Positions 59,171 to 64,000 of a DNA stretch of 64,000 nt are shown in pieces (position 1 is the first letter of the stretch; each line of letters opens with the position of its first letter). Position numbers and translations under genes: made by a program. The notes beneath the pieces were generated by a model. The model was not told where the DNA came from and ran no database searches. It saw only the letters and a list, made by a program, of their open reading frames with translations. This DNA is from Hymenobacter actinosclerus (lineage in GTDB: Bacteria; Bacteroidota; Bacteroidia; Cytophagales; Hymenobacteraceae), in assembly GCF_900111515.1 (NCBI RefSeq), contig NZ_FOHS01000003.1, positions 558,001 to 622,000 on the forward strand, read 5' to 3'.

Positions 59171-61579
59171 ATGCGCTCCGCTCCCCTACTCCTGCCCCTG
59201 CTGCTGCTCGCCGGCCTTGCCGCCGCCCAAACCACCGCCCCCGTTACGGGCCGCGTAACCGATGCCCAGGCCCGGCCGCTGAGCTTTACCACCGCCGTGC
59301 TGCTGCACCTGCCCGACTCGACCGTAGCGGCCTCGCTGGCCACCACTGAGCAGGGCAGCTACACCTTCGCAAGTGTGCAGCCGGGCACCTATTGCGTAAA
59401 GGCGCTGCTAATCAGCTACCGACCCGCCCGCAGTGCTGCCTTCGTGGTGGCCGCTGGCCGGCCCGTAACGGTGCCCACGCTGCGGTTGGCGGCGGCCTCC
59501 ACCGCGCTACGCGAAGTAATGGTAACCGGCCTGCCGCCCCGGCTGGAGCAGCACGCCGACCGCACCGTTATCAATGTGGCCCGCCTGAACACGGCCGGCA
59601 CCAACGCGCTGGAAGTGCTGCAGCAGGCCCCCGGCATCCGGCTCGACAAGGACGAAAACATCGTGTACCGGGGCAGCACGGGCATCAACGTGCTCATCGA
59701 CGGCAAGCTCACCTACATGTCGGGCGAGGTGCTGAAGAACTACCTCAAGTCGCTGCCGGCCTCGGCCATCAGCCAGATTGAGCTACTGCCCAACCCACCC
59801 GCCTCCATGGACGCGGCCGGCACGGCCGGGGTGCTTAATATCCGGCTCAAGCGCAACCAGCTGCCGGGCCTAAGCGGCACGTTCAACGTGGGCGGTGGCT
59901 ATGGCCGCTTCGAGAAAAGCTGGGCCGGCACCAACCTGGCCTACAACGCGGGCAAAGTGCGCCTGTTCGCCCGCCTCGACGGGGGTCGCTACAACTCGTT
60001 CAACCGCCTCACCATGCGCCGCATCATCCGCGACACCGTGTTCAACCAGGAAAACTACTGGCGGCCCCTCACCTACACCGGCAACTACGCCGCCGGGGCC
60101 GATGTGGCCCTGAACGCCCGCCACAGCCTGAGCCTGGGGCTGCGCGGGTCCGGCGACCAGACCACCGCCCTGAGCACCGCCAACTCGGTTACCACCGACG
60201 CGGCCGGCCGCTTCGTGGAGCGCCGCCAGCTTTTCAACCCCCAGGACGAGCACGGCGCGCCGCGGGCTCTCAACCTCAACTACCGCTGGACCATCGACAG
60301 CACCGGCCGCGAGCTGAGCGCCGACGCCGACTACGTGCGCTACACCAGCGCCAAGGAGCAGCAGTTCCGCAACCTGGCCTTTGCGTGGGAAAACGCGGGT
60401 CCGGGCCAGGATGTCGGGCAGCTGCGGAGCGCCAACTCGTCGGGCACCACCATCCGGGCCGCCAAAATCGACTACGTGCATCCTTTCGCGGGCACCCAGT
60501 GGCGGGCCGAAACCGGGGCCAAAACCAGCCGGGTCAGTTCGCGCAGCGCCATTCAGTTCGACCAGCTGGCCGGCTCGCGGTGGCGGCTCGATACGCTGCG
60601 CACCAACTCGTTTCAGTACGACGAGCACATCAGCGCCGGCTACGTTTCGCTGAGCACGACGCTGGGCAAGCTGGAGCTGAAAGGGGGGCTGCGGGGCGAG
60701 CTGACCCAATCGAAGGGTAACTCGCCCACCACCGGCCAGCGCGTGGAACGGCGCTACTTCCAGCTGTTTCCGAGTGCTTTCGCCGCGTATAAAATCAACG
60801 ACAACAACCAGCTCAGCGCTTCCGTCAGCCGCCGCATCACCCGGCCCTCGTACCAGGACCTCAACCCCTTCCTGCACTACACCGACTTCTACACGGCGCA
60901 CCAGGGCAACCCCTTCTTGGCCCCTTCGCTTTCGCAATCATTGGTAGCCAGCTATATCCACAAAGATTTTCAGGTACTGAGCCTGAGCTACCTGCGCGAA
61001 ACCAACGCGGTAAACGAGGTGGTAACCCAGGATGACCAGACCAAGGTATCCACCACCATGCCCCGCAACCTGGGCCGGGCCACCACGCTCACGCTCAGTT
61101 CGGGCGGCCACACCACCCTTACCAAATGGTGGGGCATGGACAACGAAATCAGCGGCAGCTACAACGTGGTTACTACGGAACTGGAAGACCGGCACGTGCG
61201 CCTGGCCCGCTTCGGTGGGTCGGCCAGCTCCAACCACACCTTCACGCTGCCCCGGCAGTACCAGTTGCTGGTGGGCGGCTACTATAACTCGCCCTCAGTG
61301 CAGGGACTGTTCTACACTCGCTCAGCAGGACTACTTAATCTGGGCTTGAAAAAGCAGTTGTGGGCCGAAAAAGCCAGCCTGAGCCTGCGCCTGAGCGACG
61401 TATTCGCCACCAACCGCTTCCGTAGCGACCTGCGCTACAACAACGTTAACCAGACCTGTACCAACCAGTGGGAAAGCCGCCGGCTGACGCTGACGTTTGC
61501 CTGCAAGCTGGGCAGCGGCAAAACCCGTAACCAGCGCAACGCCGGCAGCCAGGAAGAGGAAGGCCGGGTAGGTCGGTAG
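59171..61579 (+). CDS. Outer-membrane beta-barrel protein (OMP_b-brl_3 type)
   Basis: An 802-residue outer-membrane protein related to TonB receptors. After a signal peptide (MRSAPLLLPLLLLAGLAAA) it has a regulatory-like domain (TGRVTDAQARPLSFTTAVLL), a plug-like part (ALEVLQQAPGIRLDKDENIV, LIDGKLTYMSGEVLKNYLKS) and a large barrel in the OMP_b-brl_3 style (FNVGGGYGRFEKSWAGTNLA). It is divergent from the LytS/LytTR pair, a frequent pairing in Bacteroidota, so regulation by that pair is likely. The ligand is unknown. Confidence 0.9.
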   Translation: MRSAPLLLPLLLLAGLAAAQTTAPVTGRVTDAQARPLSFTTAVLLHLPDSTVAASLATTEQGSYTFASVQPGTYCVKALLISYRPARSAAFVVAAGRPVTVPTLRLAAASTALREVMVTGLPPRLEQHADRTVINVARLNTAGTNALEVLQQAPGIRLDKDENIVYRGSTGINVLIDGKLTYMSGEVLKNYLKSLPASAISQIELLPNPPASMDAAGTAGVLNIRLKRNQLPGLSGTFNVGGGYGRFEKSWAGTNLAYNAGKVRLFARLDGGRYNSFNRLTMRRIIRDTVFNQENYWRPLTYTGNYAAGADVALNARHSLSLGLRGSGDQTTALSTANSVTTDAAGRFVERRQLFNPQDEHGAPRALNLNYRWTIDSTGRELSADADYVRYTSAKEQQFRNLAFAWENAGPGQDVGQLRSANSSGTTIRAAKIDYVHPFAGTQWRAETGAKTSRVSSRSAIQFDQLAGSRWRLDTLRTNSFQYDEHISAGYVSLSTTLGKLELKGGLRGELTQSKGNSPTTGQRVERRYFQLFPSAFAAYKINDNNQLSASVSRRITRPSYQDLNPFLHYTDFYTAHQGNPFLAPSLSQSLVASYIHKDFQVLSLSYLRETNAVNEVVTQDDQTKVSTTMPRNLGRATTLTLSSGGHTTLTKWWGMDNEISGSYNVVTTELEDRHVRLARFGGSASSNHTFTLPRQYQLLVGGYYNSPSVQGLFYTRSAGLLNLGLKKQLWAEKASLSLRLSDVFATNRFRSDLRYNNVNQTCTNQWESRRLTLTFACKLGSGKTRNQRNAGSQEEEGRVGR

Positions 61580-61603
61580 GCGGATTGGAGTTACCGTACG
61601 CAC

Positions 61604-61637
61604 CAAAACGGCCGCCCTACTCGGGGCGGTCGTTTTG
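61604..61637. terminator. Hairpin between the barrel and Uma2 genes
   Basis: CAAAACGGCCGCCC...GGGGCGGTCGTTTTG with a T-rich end. It ends the barrel gene and overlaps the last codons of the convergent Uma2 gene (stop at 61617). Confidence 0.75.
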
Positions 61638-62246
61638 CTTTTCCATGCCGGCGTTGTCGTCCGTTACCAGCGGCACGCCCAGGTCGGCGTAGATGTCGGC
61701 CAACAGCAACCGAGTGGCTAGCTCCGGAATTTCGGCGGCTTCGTCGGGCATCGTCAGCACCTGGTGCTGCCAGTCGGCGGTGTCGGAGGCGCGGTGGTAC
61801 CAGTCGACGGCCTGGTATTGCTGCGACACGAGCAGGTAATGCCGCAACGAGGGCAACTGCTGATAGCGGAACCGTTTCCAGACCCGGTCGTAGTCGGCGG
61901 TCGAGGGCGACAGCACTTCAATCAGTAGCACCGGATTGCGCATGGTACGCTCGGCCAGCACGTCCTCGTCGTGGCAGGTGGCCATCACGTCGGGGTAAGT
62001 GTAGAACCGGCCGTCGGCTACGGCTAGCTGCACGTTCTCTGAGAAGACTTTGCAGCCCTGTTTCCGCGCAGCACCTTTGAGGGCAGCAGTGCAGCTATAG
62101 CACAATTCATTGTGCAGGGCTGTTGCGCCGGCCATTGCCCACACTTCGCCCTGGTAGAATTCGTGGCGGTGTTCGGCCGTTTCTTCCAGCGCCATATACT
62201 CTTCGACGGTGTAGCGAGCGGGTAACCTGCGTTGCGGAGAAGCCAT
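61617..62246 (-). CDS. Uma2 family endonuclease-like protein
   Basis: A 209-residue protein of the Uma2 (DUF820) family, with the PD-(D/E)xK-type nuclease fold. The motif elements are visible: AEHRHEFYQGEVWAMAGAT, RFYTYPDVMATCHDE (Asp) and NPVLLIEVLSPSTADYDRV (Glu and neighbours), then RFRYQQLPSLRHYLLV. Activity in this family is rarely shown; many copies may act as nucleases or be inactive. The last residues (KQNDRPE) are encoded within a terminator hairpin. Promoter TATCTTTG lies 22 bases upstream. Confidence 0.9.
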   Translation of the reverse strand: MASPQRRLPARYTVEEYMALEETAEHRHEFYQGEVWAMAGATALHNELCYSCTAALKGAARKQGCKVFSENVQLAVADGRFYTYPDVMATCHDEDVLAERTMRNPVLLIEVLSPSTADYDRVWKRFRYQQLPSLRHYLLVSQQYQAVDWYHRASDTADWQHQVLTMPDEAAEIPELATRLLLADIYADLGVPLVTDDNAGMEKQNDRPE

Positions 62247-62268
62247 TTTGGGCGGGGTTTGGTTGAAT

Positions 62269-62276
62269 CAAAGATA
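62269..62276 (-). promoter_or_regulatory. -7 box of the Uma2 gene
   Basis: Minus strand TATCTTTG, exact TAnnTTTG, 22 bases from the ATG at 62246. It is divergent from the nuo promoter, in a shared spacer. Confidence 0.55.
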
Positions 62277-62304
62277 CGCCTTTGCGCCCTGGCCCGCTTT
62301 CACC

Positions 62305-62335
62305 TTTGTTCCCAACCGCGAAGGGCCTACCTTTG
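62305..62335 (+). promoter_or_regulatory. Promoter of the nuo operon
   Basis: -33 TTTG (62305-62308), 19-base spacer and -7 TACCTTTG (62328-62335), 43 bases before nuoA. This is the best match to the consensus in the window. Confidence 0.75.
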
Positions 62336-62378
62336 CCTCCCATGCCGTCTCAACCCGGCCTTTTACCCCGTTGCTGCC

Positions 62379-62771
62379 ATGCTGCTCGCCGTTCCCGTTC
62401 AATACCAGCCCCAGGATTTTCTCCCCATTATCGTCCAGTTCGTGCTGGCTATAGCCTTTGTGGCTTTTGCCATGATTGTCTCGCACCTGGTGGGGCCGCG
62501 CCGCAAAAGCGTGGTGAAGGATGAAGCCTTCGAGTGCGGCATCGAGTCGGTGGGCAACGCCCGCACCCCGATTTCGGTGAAATACTTCCTCACGGCCATT
62601 CTGTTCGTGCTCTTCGACGTCGAGGTCATTTTCATGTACCCCTGGGCCGTGAATTTCCGGGAACTGGGCACCACCGGCTTTTTGCAGATGCTCGTGTTCC
62701 TGACGCTGCTGATGGCCGGCTTCGTGTACGTCATCAAGAAGGGCGTTCTGAACTGGAACGAAAGCCGTTAG
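62379..62771 (+). CDS. nuoA: NADH-quinone oxidoreductase subunit A
   Basis: Membrane subunit of the proton-pumping respiratory complex I, near the quinone site. The 130-residue protein has three hydrophobic segments. The family motif VKDEAFECGIESVGNARTPI (about residues 47-66) contains the conserved Cys and Glu. The next segment is VKYFLTAILFVLFDVEVIFMYPWAV. The ATG at 62379 (MLLAVPVQYQPQDFLP) follows the operon promoter; a longer frame upstream is not supported. nuoB follows after 76 bases. Confidence 0.95.
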   Translation: MLLAVPVQYQPQDFLPIIVQFVLAIAFVAFAMIVSHLVGPRRKSVVKDEAFECGIESVGNARTPISVKYFLTAILFVLFDVEVIFMYPWAVNFRELGTTGFLQMLVFLTLLMAGFVYVIKKGVLNWNESR

Positions 62772-62847
62772 GCCAAACTTTTGCCCGCCGGCCCGTGTTG
62801 GCCTAGAGTGGAATTAATCCACTTTTTCTTCCCTGACTTTCTGCTTT

Positions 62848-63402
62848 ATGGATACCCGAGTTCCCGAAATCAAGATGGTGGACGCCCCCGACGGCCTCGA
62901 AGGCGCGGGCTTCTTCGCCACCTCGCTGGAGAAGGTGGTGGGCATGGCCCGCGCCAACTCGCTCTGGCCCCTGCCCTTCGCCACCTCCTGCTGCGGCATC
63001 GAGTTCATGGCCACTATGGGCGCCCGCTACGACATCTCGCGCTTTGGCTCCGAGCGGCCCTCGTTCTCGCCCCGGCAGGCCGATCTGCTGATGGTGATGG
63101 GCACAATTGCCAAGAAGATGGCCCCCATCGTGAAGCAGGTGTACGAGCAGATGGCCGAGCCCCGCTGGGTGCTGGCCATGGGCGCCTGCGCCTCCTCGGG
63201 CGGCATTTTCGATACGTACTCGGTGCTCCAGGGCATCGACCGCATCATCCCGGTTGATGTGTACGTGCCCGGCTGCCCGCCCCGCCCCGAGCAGGTGCTC
63301 GACGGCCTGATGCGCGTGCAGGATCTGGCCCGCAACGAATCCATCCGCCGCCGCAACTCGCCCGAATACCAGGCCCTGCTGGCATCGTACAACATTAAGT
63401 AG
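62848..63402 (+). CDS. nuoB: NADH-quinone oxidoreductase subunit B
   Basis: Holds the last iron-sulfur cluster (N2) of complex I, which passes electrons to quinone. The 184-residue protein has all four cluster ligands: tandem Cys48-Cys49 in SCCGIEFM, Cys114 in GACASSGG and Cys143 in PGCPPRPEQ. It starts [19 protein letters not shown]. It is downstream of nuoA and upstream of nuoC, with a stutter hairpin in the gap to nuoC. Confidence 0.97.
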   Translation: MDTRVPEIKMVDAPDGLEGAGFFATSLEKVVGMARANSLWPLPFATSCCGIEFMATMGARYDISRFGSERPSFSPRQADLLMVMGTIAKKMAPIVKQVYEQMAEPRWVLAMGACASSGGIFDTYSVLQGIDRIIPVDVYVPGCPPRPEQVLDGLMRVQDLARNESIRRRNSPEYQALLASYNIK

Positions 63403-63494
63403 CTAGGAGATAGGAGCTAGGAGTTAGAATTCGTTCTGAGCTGCTGGTTTCGCCCCTTGACATTCTAGCTTCTAACTTCTAGCTCCTAGCTTCT
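63401..63494. repeat. Inverted AGCTAGGAGTTAGAA stutter hairpin inside the nuo operon
   Basis: Left AGCTAGGAGATAGGAGCTAG (63401-63420 and on to 63429) and right CTTCTAACTTCTAGCTCCTA (about 63463-63494), with a 33-base loop. It begins within the nuoB stop codon and ends eight bases before nuoC. It could reduce expression of downstream genes. Confidence 0.75.
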
Positions 63495-63502
63495 CAAAAA
63501 GA

Positions 63503-64000
63503 ATGGCTGACCAGAACGAATCCATCCCGGCTCAGGAAGAAGCCGCTGCCCAGGACCCGGCCGCGCAACAGAATGCGGAGCTGCTGGCTCTGCTGCACCG
63601 ACTTTTCGGTGCCGACGCCTTTACTGATGTGGAGGAGCCCTACGGCTTGCTCACGGTTACCACGACCCGGGAGCAGATTCACGGCATCATCGCCGGGTTA
63701 CAGAAGGACCAGGAGTTGCAGCTGAACTTCCTGACGACCATGTGCGGCATGCACTGGCCCGACCGGGCAGGCCAGGAGCTGGGTATGGTCTACCACCTGC
63801 ACAGCCTCACGCGCAACATCCGGCTGCGGCTGAAAATCTTCTTCCCCATCGCCGACCCGGTAGCCCCTACCCTGACGGACCTGTACTCGGCCGCCAACTG
63901 GATGGAGCGTGAGGCCTTCGATTTCTACGGCATCATCTTCCCCGGCCACCCCAATCTCATGCGCATCCTCAACGTGGAGGACATGGACTACCACCCCATG
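63503..64000 (+). CDS. nuoC: NADH-quinone oxidoreductase subunit C, 3' end outside the window
   Basis: The frame opens MADQNESIPAQEEAAAQDPA, an acidic, Gln/Ala-rich head, and continues with FLTTMCGMHWPDRAG and NIRLRLKIFFPIADPVAPTL to SAANWMEREAFDFYGIIFPG, the family signature (W-x-E-R-E-x-F-D-x-[FY]-G). NuoC is a peripheral arm subunit joining the Fe-S module to NuoD. 166 codons are inside the window without a stop; the last visible residues are MRILNVEDMDYHPM. The 25-residue acidic head is longer than in many relatives. Confidence 0.93.
   Translation, partial: MADQNESIPAQEEAAAQDPAAQQNAELLALLHRLFGADAFTDVEEPYGLLTVTTTREQIHGIIAGLQKDQELQLNFLTTMCGMHWPDRAGQELGMVYHLHSLTRNIRLRLKIFFPIADPVAPTLTDLYSAANWMEREAFDFYGIIFPGHPNLMRILNVEDMDYHPM

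Overview
The window (about 60-65% GC) reads as a chromosome segment of an aerobic Bacteroidota bacterium, most like Hymenobacter or a close relative in the Cytophagales. Pointers are the Bacteroidota -7 promoter box (TAnnTTTG or TAnnTTCG) in front of many genes, type IX secretion (T9SS) C-terminal domains on two exported proteins, an Oar-like TonB-dependent receptor, an OMP_b-brl_3 barrel beside a LytS/LytTR pair, and a nuo operon that starts nuoA-nuoB-nuoC. No tRNA, rRNA or CRISPR array was seen.

Layout. 0.1-24 kb is mostly single-gene housekeeping and metabolic cargo: an ABC ATPase, dapF, an rRNA-type methyltransferase, a Ppx/GppA phosphatase, an Ldh-family oxidoreductase, a serine hydrolase, a zinc alcohol dehydrogenase, cytochrome b561, two DUF1990 genes, endonuclease V, glutamyl-Q tRNA(Asp) synthetase, pirin, a nitroreductase, an S9 peptidase homologue whose nucleophile serine is replaced, a hydroxyacid dehydrogenase, a HipA-like kinase with DUF3037, a T9SS esterase and a PfkB kinase. 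24-33 kb is the accessory stretch. It holds a small lipoprotein, a NUDIX enzyme, an antitoxin-like gene with a zeta-toxin-like gene broken by an in-frame amber codon, an AT-rich gene for a membrane-anchored protein with a restriction-endonuclease-like domain, and an overlapping pair of unknown genes. clpB follows, then a PIN toxin-antitoxin pair, and then a decayed second copy of the clpB 3' end, its terminator and a PIN gene remnant. 33-47 kb holds DoxX genes, two related small exported proteins, a large T9SS surface protein, HupE, an M1 peptidase and the Oar-like receptor. 47-64 kb holds a KDPG aldolase, an NDH-2, regulators, pruA, the LytS/LytTR pair with an outer-membrane barrel, a Uma2 protein and the start of the nuo operon.

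A second layer is intergenic. At least nine long palindromes of one family, three hairpins of a second family and two of a third sit between genes. Several low-complexity 'stutter' arrays also face each other as inverted repeats. Some carry promoters, or lie so close to genes that they supply or touch stop codons.

The best candidates for new biology are the membrane-anchored nuclease-like gene in the AT-rich island (26.8-28.1 kb), the accessory genes on both sides of clpB with its duplicated tail, and the serine-less S9 peptidase. All functional statements are read from sequence motifs only; no database search was run.
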